A program made the position numbers and the translations under genes. DNA of 64,000 nt from Galaxea fascicularis (taxonomy: Eukaryota; Cnidaria; Anthozoa; Scleractinia; Euphylliidae), in NCBI GenBank assembly GCA_948470475.1, contig OX419339.1, positions 18,991,075 to 19,055,074 on the forward strand. The letters run 5' to 3'. The notes beneath the pieces were generated by a model that did no database searches, was not told the origin of the DNA, and worked only from the letters and a program-made list of their open reading frames with translations. The stretch's first letter is position 1; the number at the start of each line of letters is the position of its first letter. Below, piece after piece: positions 51,801 to 61,354 of the stretch.

Positions 51801-54800
51801 CAAATCAGGCCCCGTCCTCAAATGCGTTTTCTTTTGAAAACGCACACCTTCGCCTATCGTTCACACTAAACGCCTGAAGAAGTCTTTCGAAACGGTTTAA
51901 AAACGGAGACTTTGGAAACTTTTGAAAACGGTGACGTAAAAAGCGTCACATGCCATCGGTTCCGGTCCAAAGACCGTGTATTGATCGCGAGCGCTCATCT
52001 TTACACTTGCGCAATCCCGGGTCGCGGTCGTTTTCATCGTGCGCGCGTTTTCGAGGGGTTAAGTGTGGATAGATAAAACCGATACAAAAACCCTGGTGTG
52101 GATGAAAATATTGTGCTTCGTTTCCGTGCAGAAAATGGACACTTTTGGAAACTTATTTGTGAGGATGGGGCCTCAGGGAACGTGAGTGAAACTCTCTCCC
52201 AACTGTGTTGTCACACGAACAGATCCAAAACTATCATTCAAGAATCATTCGGTGATCTTCTATCGTGTAATGTCCCCCTAGCCTCCCATCTCGTCCACTC
52301 CACATTGAGTTGTTTCCTTTGACACCCGTAATATAAGGTGGATAAGTAAGATTTGTTGGGCTAATTTCCTCTTCTTGACACTGCATTTTTGGTGCTAAGA
52401 ATGTGGTCATTTGTTTCCAACTGACATAAAAATTAATGAGTCAAGCAAAAGTTGCTATCATAATTTTTTCAGACTTCCTATATAGACAAGGATTTTCAAA
52501 AGCAAATTGTCAACGGCCAGAGTCACGTGAACATCAACAGACTGGCAGAAACTGTATCAGCCATCACTCAGCCCCCGGTAAGGCACTGTTCACAGTCCAT
52601 TTTGTGCATCTAGAGTTTTCTAGTGGTTAAATCAATGGTAGAAATTACTGTTTTGAGCCAGGAGCCCTTTTTTTTAGAAAACCTGCCAATGCTATTTCCG
52701 TTGCGTTAAGCAGCCAAAAGTAAAAAGGAAGACGTTGCGATTTCACTTGTGAACCAATACCGTGTAAGCTTGATCCTGCTTCAAAACACTGGTGTCTGTC
52801 ACATTTTTCCCCGTTACAAGGCTAGCTTGCCCCGCTAAGGGAAAATTCCTTGGTTTGTGGCCTATAACTCTCGCCAGGTTTTCGGCTATCGTTCTCGTTT
52901 TGGCATGATTTAAATATCTAATCTTACTGTATAAGCTGATTTCCAAGAACAGTTTCGGTTGTGTAGACTTGTTGTGGTCTGAAAACCTGATCTTTAGGCA
53001 TCCAGTGGGGACACAATAGGTTAAGACGTAGCCTGCGATCAAGCTTTCGTCTTTTTCCTTTCCCCCGTCCGCTGACTTTCGCTTCCCCCCCCCCTCCCCC
53101 CCCCCGACACACACACAAAAAAGAACGATTGATCGCAGTTAAGTTGAGACAATCAATGTTGATCCACCAATGAGCTACTGGGCTTGTTCAGGGATCTTCT
53201 CACCCCTTAATTATACATTTTTTATACCTAGAGTGCACCTAAACCCAAAATATTTATTTCGTTAAAATAATTTTTGCACCTGTTCGAAAAGCATTTCACT
53301 CTTTTTTGTTCTTTTTTTGCCGAATGTTGGCTTTTTATAGGCTTCAAAACTAACGAAACAGTAAGCATCGTTTGGTCCACGACCGAGTCACAAGAGGTGA
53401 TCTGCAGGCATGTTTTACAAAAGTTAATTTGCTACCAATCAGTTTCTTCTAACTCTTTTTCTTTTACTTTTTCGTACGTTTTGAAGCCTAAAAAAGCCAA
53501 CATTTGGCAAAAAAGTACAAAAAAAGGCGCAATGCTTTTCGAACAGGTGCGAAGGTTTAAATTAGCGAAAAAACAAACAAACAAACAAACAAAATTGGGT
53601 TTAGGGGCACTTTAACTGACCACTTGCCTTTCATTTTTTGACGATTTAAGGTGCCATCCCCGGAGTTATCAGCAAGCGAGACAGCTTCATCAACTAACAA
53701 TAGAGAGTTATTGGTCAAGTACTGCTTGCGTCACCCTGGGTCACTACAAGTCGACTTCAACACCAACAGGTAAGCTAAATGACAGTAAATAAACGATGGT
53801 AGCCGAAGTTGTGTGCGACATGAGTTATACAACCTTGTTTTGTTTGAATTTCGACCTGTTTCTTAAAATGCCTTCTTTTCAAAAGTGGCTTAGCCCAGGC
53901 CCACAGTTTGTCGTGTTGATGAGCATCTAATATGGTCTTTCAGGTTGGCGCGTTTGGTGGTTGATCTTTCGTTACACAACTGTTGTTCTAAACCTGTTGA
54001 TGTCTTCGTGGAACTATTTCCAAGGTATTGCTTTACTTTGCTTTCAAATGCTACCTTTGTGCTCTTGTAAGGTTAATGCCAGCAAGTAAAGTGCTATGAT
54101 TTTTTTTATTTGTCTTGCTCGGAAACTCGAACAAATTACAGTTTCCCTCACTTTACGGTGTAATTTGAATTGACGGGTGGTTCGCAAACAGGCCAATCGT
54201 AGGCTTGTCTTGGTGTTTCGTGCCAAGGATTGGTCGTGAGATGACTTTGTTCCTGAACTCTGTATATCGACGACGTGATAAATTCATCGCTTATTATTAT
54301 GGAAGTTGGTTGTCTAACCGGAGTCATCCTAGCAACTCCGAGCATTACGTACGTATGTCTGTGTGGGCTTGTTGTCAACATCTTTATCTAGTCAAAGCTT
54401 CCACATTTGGGGCGGACATACAACCATATGTATTCAAGTGACCACATAGTGCTGTGAGTTTTGTTTTAGTGATTAGTTTGATTGCCGTGAAAGAAAATGA
54501 AGGAACTGCATGGATTTAATGGCATTATGACGACTGTTGCTACCAACGGTGCAGGAACTCCCGCATTATTTTTTTGCGATCTTCGAGACGAAATTTCCAA
54601 CCTTGCTTACTTCAAATATCGTCCAAATACCCAAAATATTCTTTATAATACTACTCTCTCTGTAGCGTTGGAAACTCGACGGCAGTATCAGAGGACGCAT
54701 CGACCGACGCACAAGACAACTCTGTTTCTTTCGACGCGGAATCTAACTTTGTGTCGAAGTCATCGCTAAGTTCCTTCACTTGGGTTGGGCAGACGTCAAG

Positions 54801-55011
54801 TAGACTTCACCTTCAAGAAAACGGAACCTCTTCGTTGGATTTCAACGCCCTTATTTCTCTACCCGGCGTGTATAACATGAACAATCTTCGCGTTCTTGCA
54901 AGAATCTCCGAGCAGCACGAACCCGGTGGCAGCATGATTCTTCAAAAACCCTGTCCTCCAAGTTTTATCGTAGTCGAGAACACTTGTAAAACCCCTCACG
55001 ATCTCGGATGA
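28411..55011 (+). CDS. TRAPPC8: TRAPPC8, TRAPP complex subunit 8 (28 exons, complete)
   Basis: Exons: 28411-28567, 32280-32462, 32935-33024, 33674-33845, 34063-34219, 34662-35105, 36868-36974, 38071-38221, 38549-38643, 39512-39617, 40764-40895, 41635-41706, 42353-42505, 42981-43404, 44275-44393, 44825-44899, 45712-45990, 46729-47093, 47764-47862, 48313-48367, 49251-49347, 49732-49797, 50107-50204, 51615-51758, 52473-52577, 53651-53769, 53944-54024, 54666-55011. Sum 4,491 nt, or 1,496 residues plus TGA. All junctions are GT/AG and phases agree throughout. Recognised by comparison with remembered vertebrate TRAPPC8 (about 1,435 residues): the start MAQCTQSAYEFV, then FSATKKWFGGGK, APELYQRKLGDLAFLVQNY, LLLEQAAHCFLH followed by RKYAF.MILAGHR, GPRLNSTKTEKTSVVYG, PEFFTFGG and, near the end, FTWVGQTSSRLHL. 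The family (yeast Trs85) works in TRAPP complexes, Rab-activating tethers for ER-Golgi traffic and autophagy, on the cytosolic face of membranes. The start has a good context (GGCCATGG). Residues about 254-345 (exon 6) form an acidic, low-complexity insert that is poorly conserved. Long introns hold many MITEs, listed separately. Confidence 0.96.
28974..30005. mobile_element. DNA transposon remnant with about 45-bp terminal inverted repeats
   Basis: The left end TGTGTAGTTCCAAAAAATAT continues CCATACCCCCACCACGGAGG. The right end is the inverted copy (CCTCCGTGGTGGGGGTATGG, then ATATTTTCTGGAACTACACA). Next to each end are C-rich blocks of the type GACCCCCCCACCCC. The internal 900 bp have no convincing transposase. 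It lies in intron 1 of TRAPPC8. No clear target duplication was seen. Confidence 0.75.
30235..30643. mobile_element. pogo/Tigger-like MITE with TA target duplication
   Basis: The element begins CAGTCGAACCTCGATTATTC and ends with the inverted GATAATCGAGGTTCGACTG, flanked on both sides by TA. This end sequence is the well-known pogo/Tigger signature. Sub-terminal AGTCCGGATAATCGA words recur inside both ends. At 409 bp it is too short for a transposase. Located in TRAPPC8 intron 1. Confidence 0.88.
31313..31650. mobile_element. Non-autonomous hAT-like element, 5-bp target duplication
   Basis: CAGGGTTGCCAC at the left and GTGGCAACCCTG at the right are perfect inverted repeats. ATTCA is present directly before (31308-31312) and after (31651-31655). 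The interior carries repeated GGTCAGGGAAAAGTCAGGGA words. Located in TRAPPC8 intron 1. Confidence 0.85.
33281..33547. mobile_element. Tc1/mariner-like MITE with TA duplication
   Basis: The left end CAATCGTGGTCAAAAGT and the right end ACTTTTGTCCAGGATTG are imperfect inverted repeats flanked by TA on both sides (33279-33280, 33548-33549). The GG(T/C)CAAAAGT core is typical of Tc1/mariner ends. 267 bp; lies in TRAPPC8 intron 3. Confidence 0.75.
35175..35329. repeat. Foldback element in TRAPPC8 intron 6
   Basis: An arm of about 65 bp starting AATAGGCCGTATTCGTATTC is followed by its inverted copy ending GAATACGAATATGGCCTATT. The inner stem GTGGAGGCTCTTG pairs with CAAGAGCCTCCAC. Mismatches are few, so the copy is fairly young or kept similar by gene conversion. 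It starts about 70 bp downstream of the exon 6 splice donor. Confidence 0.85.
40049..40616. repeat. Inverted-repeat element in TRAPPC8 intron 10
   Basis: TGAAATGAAGATTGATCCTT at the left and AGGATCAATCTTCATTTCA at the right are inverted copies about 570 bp apart. Between them lie TTTAACCCCGGACCCCGATT and AAACGCTGGACCCCTATTAA-like words that echo each other. No coding sequence is supported. The superfamily is unknown. Confidence 0.65.
41177..41275. repeat. Short perfect foldback in TRAPPC8 intron 11
   Basis: CGACCCAACGTTTCGACACT followed by CCTGTC is answered by GACAGGAGTGTCGAAACGTT followed by GGGTCG. The flanks GTTTACAATTC and GAATTGTAAC extend the pairing. The loop of about 20 bp includes ATCACTCCTGATGAAGACAA. 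Words like TGATGAAGA next to CGAAACGTT are common in dispersed animal repeats. Confidence 0.85.
43475..43497. repeat. (GAT)n microsatellite
   Basis: A perfect GAT run lies shortly after exon 14 of TRAPPC8, preceded by imperfect GATGA repeats from about 43453. Confidence 0.9.
44490..44728 (-). mobile_element. tRNA-derived SINE with perfect 12-bp target duplication
   Basis: Read on the minus strand, the element contains an RNA polymerase III A box (TGCTCAGCTAGTAAAGC, plus coordinates 44614-44630) and a B box (GGGTGCGACTCC, 44577-44588), about 30 bp apart. They sit in a tRNA-like context, preceded by a head region and followed by a CAAGCCTG...CAGGCTT hairpin. AGGTTACCCTGT occurs at both flanks (44478-44489 and 44729-44740). 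This is a clean target-site duplication from LINE-mediated insertion. It lies in TRAPPC8 intron 15, about 100 bp after the exon 15 donor, opposite in orientation to the gene. Confidence 0.88.
45268..45468. repeat. Imperfect inverted-repeat element in TRAPPC8 intron 16
   Basis: CCCGGTTGTTCAAGA at the left and TTTCGAACAGCCCGG at the right are imperfect inverted copies. Inside them GATTAAAATTTAACC answers GGATTAAGTTAATC loosely. Probably a decayed MITE. Confidence 0.45.
47104..47316. repeat. Tandem duplication of about 100-115 bp in TRAPPC8 intron 18
   Basis: Unit 1 begins TAGCTAAGTAGAACAGTGAT (47104) and unit 2 begins TAGCCAAGTGGAACAGTGAT (47220). Both continue with GTTGAAACA(G/A)GAATCTAAA and end TTCAGAGACGAATA. 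The duplication starts about 10 bp after the exon 18 donor. Confidence 0.8.
48637..48915. mobile_element. MITE in TRAPPC8 intron 20
   Basis: GAGTGGTTTTCAATTGAGTG at the left and CACTCAACTGGAAACGGCTC at the right are inverted copies with a few mismatches. Inside, CAAAACCAAAACCAAAG answers CTTTGGTTATG-type and GGTTTTGGTTTTGC words. 279 bp, no coding potential. Confidence 0.7.
49000..49105. repeat. Short tandem duplication in TRAPPC8 intron 20
   Basis: Two units of about 52 bp share GTGTGTGCT, TTTTTGTTTGGACAGT and TTCTG(T/C)(A/T)GTTG followed by ATGGATTG/ATTGGATTG. The intron only; no exon is affected. Confidence 0.65.
50279..50496. mobile_element. MITE, copy 2 of the 22803-23003 repeat
   Basis: The ends TAGGGACCTTAAC and GTCTAAAGGTCCCTA are inverted repeats of about 10 bp. 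The interior matches the repeat at 22803-23003 (GTGACATCA, CTTGTTTCTACAATCTCC, GGTTCAGGG and CGTACT words in the same order). It starts about 75 bp after the exon 23 donor of TRAPPC8. Confidence 0.65.
50611..50998. mobile_element. Non-autonomous hAT-like element, 5-bp target duplication
   Basis: Begins CAGGGCTCAAAATAAC and ends TTTTTTTGAGCCCTG. TAGTG is present directly before (50606-50610) and after (50999-51003). GACCGGTCA/TGACCGG words recur inside near both ends. Third CAGGG element with a 5-bp duplication in this window. Located in TRAPPC8 intron 23. Confidence 0.88.
51808..52172. mobile_element. MITE with 3-bp (TCA) target duplication
   Basis: The left end GGCCCCGTCCTCAAA and the right end TTTGTGAGGATGGGGCC are inverted repeats with one extra base, flanked on both sides by TCA (51805-51807, 52173-52175). 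A 3-bp duplication and GG(G/C)CC ends point to a PIF/Harbinger-like origin, with moderate confidence. Inside, GCGTTTTCTTTTGAAAACGC is itself palindromic. It begins 50 bp after the exon 24 donor. Confidence 0.7.
53232..53611. mobile_element. Foldback MITE just upstream of TRAPPC8 exon 26
   Basis: The outer ends AGTGCACCTAAACCCAA and TTGGGTTTAGGGGCACT are inverted repeats. A second long stem lies inside: GCACCTGTTCGAAAAGCATT versus AATGCTTTTCGAACAGGTGC, and GTTGGCTTTTTATAGGCTTC versus GAAGCCTAAAAAAGCCAAC. A (CAAA)n run is at the right. The element ends 40 bp before the exon 26 acceptor and so may overlap the branch-point region. Confidence 0.82.
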
Positions 55012-55818
55012 CTGTGGACCGTTTGAGCACCAACGAGGTGCATTAGGAATCAACGTCGATGTTTTTCAAGATTTGTCTATAATTTCTTGTACTGGGAGTC
55101 TGGGAAAACAGGCAGCGTTGCTGGAAAGGAAGAAACAGTGTCTTGAACAACCGTCAAATGAGGCTTTTCAAATGCCCGGGGAGGTGTGTGCTAGATATGG
55201 GGGAGGGAAGGTGAGTCCCGTATATTGCCTAGAAAGGGTTTCAAAATCTAGAAAGATATACAATTTTATATTAACCTAATTGTCTTTAGCAACTTTAATT
55301 TGAAATAAGCATTCTTAGGAGTAATAATCACGATGACACTGATCTTTGTATTTTTTCAAAGCTTCCTGTCACCAACAGCCGCTGCGTCATCATCGCGTAT
55401 GAGATAATGTAATTGCGGCTTTAACGTCGTTTGTAACTTTCTTAAAGGGCACTGTCTCAAACAGAGAAAGAGAATCAATGATCTTCGTTTCAAACAAGGT
55501 CAGGATTTACAGGCGTCCAGCTTCACCGCTCATTTTAATATCGTGCCAGTCATTTTTTTTCCGTACCCATTTCCCGTCTCCCCGCAAATACTTTAAGCGG
55601 AAATTTAAAGTCTATGAATAATTACGGCGCTGATGCCCGAATCAGATCAAGGTGGCGCTCGTATCACTGAAATGAATTAGTTTGACCATTCATTTTTTTC
55701 GCAAAGTACAGTTTTGGCTTATGCTCTTTCACTCATCTTCAACGTCTATGTGATGGTAATGCACAGGCCAGTTTTCTCAGACGCACTCTGCCTTTCAGTA
55801 GAACGCATATTCCAAGCC

Positions 55819-56023
55819 GTGCTATCGTCAAATTTAATTCAAGGTCCCAAAAGCTATTAGTGACGTGTCGAATTAAATGCATAAATTATTTTGATGTTTT
55901 TAAAATTATTGTTTAAATAAAATGTAACCTCTGATCAGAAATAATACATTACAGAATTAAATTCGACTGTATTAATGTCGACAGATCGACGAATTTCATT
56001 TGAATTAAATTCGACGATAGCGC
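55819..56023. repeat. Inverted-repeat element after TRAPPC8
   Basis: GTGCTATCGTCAAATTTAAT followed by TCAA is answered by TTGAATTAAATTCGACGATAGCGC. Further copies of GAATTAAAT(T/G)C lie inside. About 205 bp; probably a MITE. Confidence 0.65.
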
Positions 56024-57063
56024 GACGTATCAACTAGGCCTTGAACTACCATAACATTGCCGCAAACATTGCTTGAAACAAATAACATAATAGCTCTTCA
56101 AGAGAACGATTTATCCCTTTAAACCCTAAGATTGATCAGCATCAAATTTCTCCTTGTAATATCAACGCTTTATAAAACAGAGTGGTCACGAGAGTTAAGG
56201 ACAAAATCACACAAGATGGTATTTTAACAACTCAGTTCTCCCCACAACTTCTAAAGGAAACGTATTGGAGCAGCAAATGAGAATTGGAATTTTGATCTCA
56301 GGGTTTGAAGGATTACAGAGGAACATAGACATTGGCTCCTTACCCAACAAAACATAGTGGCTAGCAGCTCAGCTTGGAAATTTGTTACTACAAGCGATTT
56401 CACACAAAGTAAAGTATATTAGCTCAACAACTTCAAAGGGTCGGGCTAGTGAATTGATTGATTAGGAATTATCATCCATCTCGTTTGATTTTGCTAAATG
56501 TTCTGTTGGGTTTTGTCTCAATTATTTTAAGTTGGGTTTCTCCTTCGGAGCTCACGTATCACTGAAAAGCGCGGTATCCGATGTCACGGAGACGTGCCTG
56601 ACTGTAAATAAATAGAAAAAAGGAGTGTAAACTTTACAGGGATTAATAAAACAATCAGATGAAGAGGCTGAAAAGAAACCAAGAACAGTTTGAATGTACA
56701 AATGTATACCTATAGTTTTACTGAGACTGTCCTTTTACAGGCACCAAGCCGGACTACTTTTAATAAATTAGGTAGAAGCTGTACGTTTATTGGCGACAAC
56801 CTATTTGATTTCTGCTTGAATCTTTGATTTTATGGTAGCTTGGGTTCGCGATCGCCTCAATAACAAAGCATACTGGAATTAGATTACAAGTGCATTTTCA
56901 AGGATAATACAACGGTAAATTTGTCATAAGTTGGGGGGGACAGTGTACTTTTATGGTTGGAAAATTGTTTTACCTTTGAGAAAAGAAAGCATGGGCAGCG
57001 CGAAGGGAAGGTATAAAACCTCCTTGTATGGTTAGTGTGTGAGAGTGAATTTGTGTGGACATT

Positions 57064-57353
57064 AAGGTCCAGATCAGACGCCGTATTCCACATGAGCCGA
57101 AATGTACTCGGAACATTACGTTATGTGAAGTTCGGTGTTTAACCCAGTTAAGTGCGACTGACTTGTGAGTATGGGCTCACGCATTCTTCACTTTAAACGG
57201 CTGAAGATAGACTCTGGGCCAATGAGCAGAGCCAAATGCATAATTATGTTAATGTAGAAGTCAGCCTCGACCTGTTTATTTTCGTGATTAAGTTAAGTGG
57301 ACCTAAACTGTAATTGAGTTCGGCTCACTTGAAGTACGGCGTTTGACACGGGC
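57064..57353. mobile_element. MITE, relative of the 60738-61110 element
   Basis: AAGGTCCAGATCAGACGCCG at the left is answered, inverted, by CGGCGTTTGACACGGGCG at the right. ATGAGCCGAA near the left answers TTCGGCTCA near the right. The end sequence (AAGG(T/C)CC.G.TCAGACG.CG) resembles that of 60738-61110, suggesting one family. Confidence 0.6.
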
Positions 57354-58307
57354 GTAAGATTCCAAACTTACGTCGCACCCACTCTGTCATCAATTTTAGG
57401 CCAGCATTTGATCCGATCCAATCCGATCCGCCTTCAGGAAGAGAGTCTGAAGCTCGAACCCGAGCCGTTCACTTGTTAATGATATCTAGATCCATCACAC
57501 CAACCGGGATTAGCTGCTGAATTTGCCAATATTCAACATACTTAACATAGTTGCCGTCGCAAATACTGAAAGCTAACCGCCGTTTTCATATGAGCGCTCA
57601 ACCCTAAACACCATAGTCGGCGCTCAACCCCGAAACACTGTTCCTTGCTGATCTAAAGGTCTATCCTCTCAGTTGTGAATCTAATACCTGGGACTCTTCT
57701 AACAGGTTTGCCAGTCCTGTTAGGGTGGGGAATTTTAATTACATCGTTTAAACGCCAGAAAGTGTCCTGAGCGGCTGTGGCCGATTGGATCTGATCTCAA
57801 TTTTAAGGAGGAACTAACTTAACTACAGACTTTACGTTGTTGCCAAGGGATTTTATTTTGATAGACAGCACCGGTATTTCTTTACAAACATTATGGGTAC
57901 TTACCACTTTTTAACAGGTCCGAAGCATTTTTTTTGCCTGTGATGCAAACGGCCCTTCAACGGATACACTTTATAGGGCCCACTTTTGTACAAAACGTAA
58001 TCGGTGTATGGGCCAGGCAGGTATTTGGTGTGAAAGAGTGGCATGCACTCCAGATGTTCTGCTTCGCAATAGTATCTTGTTACCTAGTACTATTTCAAAA
58101 AAAGGGGTCATTCACGGCCTTGATTCCTGTTCAACAGAGAAGACCTGTTTCGCGTGCAGTAATTTTAAGGAGGCTTGAGGTACCGTTTGCCTCATTATTC
58201 TTGCAAGAATGAGACAGTTGTAACCGAGCAAACAGATGACGAAAACAATTCATGGCCATACTCTGGATTTCTACGCTCTCAAACGTTCGAGCAACGACTG
58301 ACGTGAA

Positions 58308-58659
58308 TGGCCGTTTTTATACTAGAGACGCATAATCCGTCCAGACGAATTGTGCGTCTCCCATGTTATTCGATTAGTGTAAAGACGAGATGAACAGAAG
58401 ACACATAATCCGCCTGGGACGAACTTGGGCAAAGATTTTTTCTACATCTGTGAAATTCGTCTAGTATTCGACTTAGGCGTCCAGACGAACTCTCTCGCGA
58501 AATTCGTCGTTCAAGACGAATTACAAAGGATAGTTCGTCTAGACGCCTAACGCGTCTTGCGCCCGTCTTTTTTTACTGGAGACGCATAACCAGACGAAGT
58601 CCATATGTTTGCCCAAAGTCGTCCAGACGGATAAAGTGTCTCTAGTATAAAAACGGCCA
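58308..58659. mobile_element. MITE with 22-bp perfect terminal inverted repeats
   Basis: Begins TGGCCGTTTTTATACTAGAG and ends CTCTAGTATAAAAACGGCCA. The similarity extends inward through GACGCATAATCCGTCCAGAC versus GTCCAGACGGATAAAGTGTC. The interior is built from many AGACGAA/TTCGTCT and GTCTAGACG words, giving additional stems. No target duplication was clear. Confidence 0.88.
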
Positions 58660-59770
58660 ATCATAGCAAATCATTAGCATCAGCAGAAAAGTAATGCTCT
58701 GCAGTTTTGTTGCCAAAAGTTGAAGGAAGACAAACTCATACAGACTTCCACCGGACAATCTAACAACACATCATACCGGACTGAACAAATTTTTATTTTT
58801 ATGACGACCATTCGACCATGATGTTGTCAACACTGACTATGCCACATTTGAACGATTTGTGATGATCATCAGTCAGAGAACTTAATATTCTATTCTCTAA
58901 GTATCCCTATGAAAGGACGCATTTCACACTGCATTGAATTTATTAGGAAGTGTCTTCGCCCTAGACTGGCTCCTAACTGGTTCCGTTTGAACGTCCACCC
59001 ATCTGATTTCAGACAAATTAGTCTTAAAGTTACTGGAAGGGAAATTAATCCCAAAATATCACAAATATTCTCAAATATCAGCACTCCTGATTTTACTGAA
59101 GAACTGATCAGTCAGCCTTGCACGGCACAATGAACAGCATTGCATGGATGTACGGTATCCTACTCAAGATTTCGTTCAATCTACTGACTGGAAGTGAGAA
59201 GCACGAAATTAAGTCCTTGAGTTTGCTTGTTTCACAGCAAAGTTAAAAGCTACAAATTGTGGTATTTTAACGCCATATTTTTTCCCCTTGAGTTTAAACT
59301 GATCAATCGAAAGAGGATTCGAGTTTGTCCGCTAAGATGTTTCATTTTTGCCGATCACCTGTCTGAGGCAATTGATTAGGCTGATTGTTACGCCTGGGTT
59401 TTCTACAACCTTCCGTTATTGAATTGAAATAATTTGCTGTACATTTCAAGCAGAACCTAACAGGTAAATTGATTGAATGATTGAACATTCCCAAGGTTTG
59501 AGTGGTTGTAGTTTTTCCTTGTTTTTTTAGGTTTCGTTTCTCAGGTGATATAACGCTGTAATTCGCCTCTTATTCTGTCTCTCAGAAACATACCCAACGA
59601 GCGAAAACTAATGGCTTCTCTGGGTTAAGCATTTCTTGACAAAACCCTTTCCGTAGAAACCCACTCAGTGAAAGCGAGTTACCCGAGTTGTTGATGCGTT
59701 TACAAAATACGTGATCGCATGAACGAAAATGCAATGCCCGATGCAATATTATCCAGCATTACCACAACTA

Positions 59771-60190
59771 TTAGGGAGTTTGAGAAACGAGGACGCCGAC
59801 GGCAACGAGAACGCCACAAAACAGTAGGCTTAAGCCGGCGACACACGAGGCGATTTTCGCTAATCGCCGCGATCGGCGTAGAAAATCGCCTAGTGTGTCA
59901 CCCCCTTTAATGAGCAAAAGCAATCGCTTTGCACATTCGTTTTACAGTTTTGTACATTTCTCTACCGTCATCTGCAAAACAACAACGTGGGTTTTCTCGA
60001 GATCAGCAAAATTTTCTTTCTTTCTCCTTATTTTGACGTCGGTCATAGTAACTTGGTTCCTGGAGAGTTCGCCCGCATTTTCCAAGTCAAACAAATTGGA
60101 ATGATTGCGAAAGAGATACAAAAACGAAAAGTTATATTTTTAAATGACGTTCGAGTTGCCGTTGCCGTCCTCGTTTCTTAAACTCCCTAA
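59771..60190. mobile_element. MITE with 43-bp inverted repeats and TA duplication, carrying a nested hairpin
   Basis: The left end TTAGGGAGTTTGAGAAACGA (continuing GGACGCCGACGGCAACG) is inverted at the right (GTTGCCGTCCTCGTTTCTTA followed by AACTCCCTAA). TA stands at both flanks. Inside the left half, 59838-59901 is a separate small palindrome: CGACACACGAGGCGATTTT versus AAAATCGCCTAGTGTGTCA. A (CAG)n run begins 10 bp after the element. Confidence 0.85.
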
Positions 60191-60199
60191 TATCTCAGT

Positions 60200-60200
<1 letters not shown>

Positions 60201-60237
<37 letters not shown>
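60201..60237. repeat. (CAG)n microsatellite, 12 units
   Basis: Twelve uninterrupted CAG units sit directly after the MITE at 59771-60190. No exon context is evident, so this is unlikely to be a coding polyglutamine or polyserine tract. Confidence 0.97.
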
Positions 60238-60238
<1 letters not shown>

Positions 60239-60511
60239 CGCTTGGATAAAACTAAACCAATACCTAGGACGCCAGTTTTCAGTCTCTCCATAGAACACCG
60301 ATTCCTTCCACTCTCGTAATATATTCATTGTAAAATGACGTGATTTGTTAAATCAGCTTTACCAGAGAGGGCTGAAGCTACTAGCAGAGTTCTGTAAAGG
60401 TACACATATGGCTGCAGATTTTGGTTTGTGAAGTAAAATGAAACAACTAAGCCAGACCGGACCGCAAGCGTAAGTTAGCCATTTTGAGTTTGTCGTATGA
60501 AAGTGGGCAGG

Positions 60512-60622
60512 TAGCCTCCTACGCAGACATTCTTTTGACTCGTCACACAATCTTTCCTTCCCAACGTTCGTTGGGAGGAAAGGTTGCGTGACAAGCCTAA
60601 AGAATGTCTGCGTAGGAGGCTA
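60512..60622. repeat. Foldback element, about 111 bp
   Basis: TAGCCTCCTACGCAGACATT at the left is a perfect inverted copy of AATGTCTGCGTAGGAGGCTA at the right. An inner stem TTTCCTTCCCAACG/CGTTGGGAGGAAA follows. Nearly the whole unit is self-complementary. Confidence 0.9.
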
Positions 60623-60737
60623 GTGGGTACGTTTTCGTCTTGACGGGTGCCAGCTGTAATTAGCTGACTGTTTAGTATGTCTTTTGCGGTTTGTTGGGGT
60701 GATCATTTTTATTGTTATTGTTCTTCTTATAGTTTAA

Positions 60738-61110
60738 GGCCCGGTTCAGACGTCGAACTTTTCATGTACCGAACCTAATTCCTATTCGAGTCGACTCGAA
60801 TTAATTAAGTTCACCAGTTGATTCAGACGTCGAACCTAATGTGTCGAACCAAAAACGTTCTGAATTGTGGGTAAAACATAATTTATTTAATGCATTTATA
60901 ATGTACGCATTAGATTCGGTACATGAAAAGTTCGACGTCTGAATCAATGTCGACCTTTCGCCGTTCTATCCGACTGGCCCAGTCGGATAGAACGGTACAG
61001 TCGACACAAATACAAAACTGCCGATCCTAATTGTTTCATACGTCGAACTTTTCATGTACTTAATAGCAACATTAGGTTCGGTACATGAAAAGTTCGACGT
61101 CTGAACCGGG
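60738..61110. mobile_element. Compound foldback MITE with four terminal-repeat copies
   Basis: The outer ends are GGCCCGGTTCAGACGTCGAA and TTCGACGTCTGAACCGGG. The word ACGTCGAACTTTTCATGTAC, or its inverse, occurs four times in alternating orientation (near 60751, 60916, 61040 and 61078), so the element looks like two foldback units joined. The middle also has GTTCTATCCGAC/GTCGGATAGAAC palindromes. Confidence 0.82.
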
Positions 61111-61354
61111 TTTGGTCTGTTAATAAATTAATCAAATCAGTTCTGTTCACGCGTAATCATTTCAAGGTCCAAGTCGAACGAACTGAGAAAAAAAACTTAA
61201 GTGTGTACACCTTTCCTAAAAAAATCAAACGTTATCTACTCTCTGAACAACAAACTAAATAACATTCATATTACTGATATAGCAACATTCTTCATGTAAA
61301 TTAGTTCTTCCTTCTTTGCATTTATTTATTTATTTTTATTTTACTTCACACTTA

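Noticed and set aside
58909..59133. Plus-strand 74-codon frame starting MKGRISHCIEF
   Set aside because: Overlapped by a minus-strand frame, no known motif, no splice-supported neighbours.
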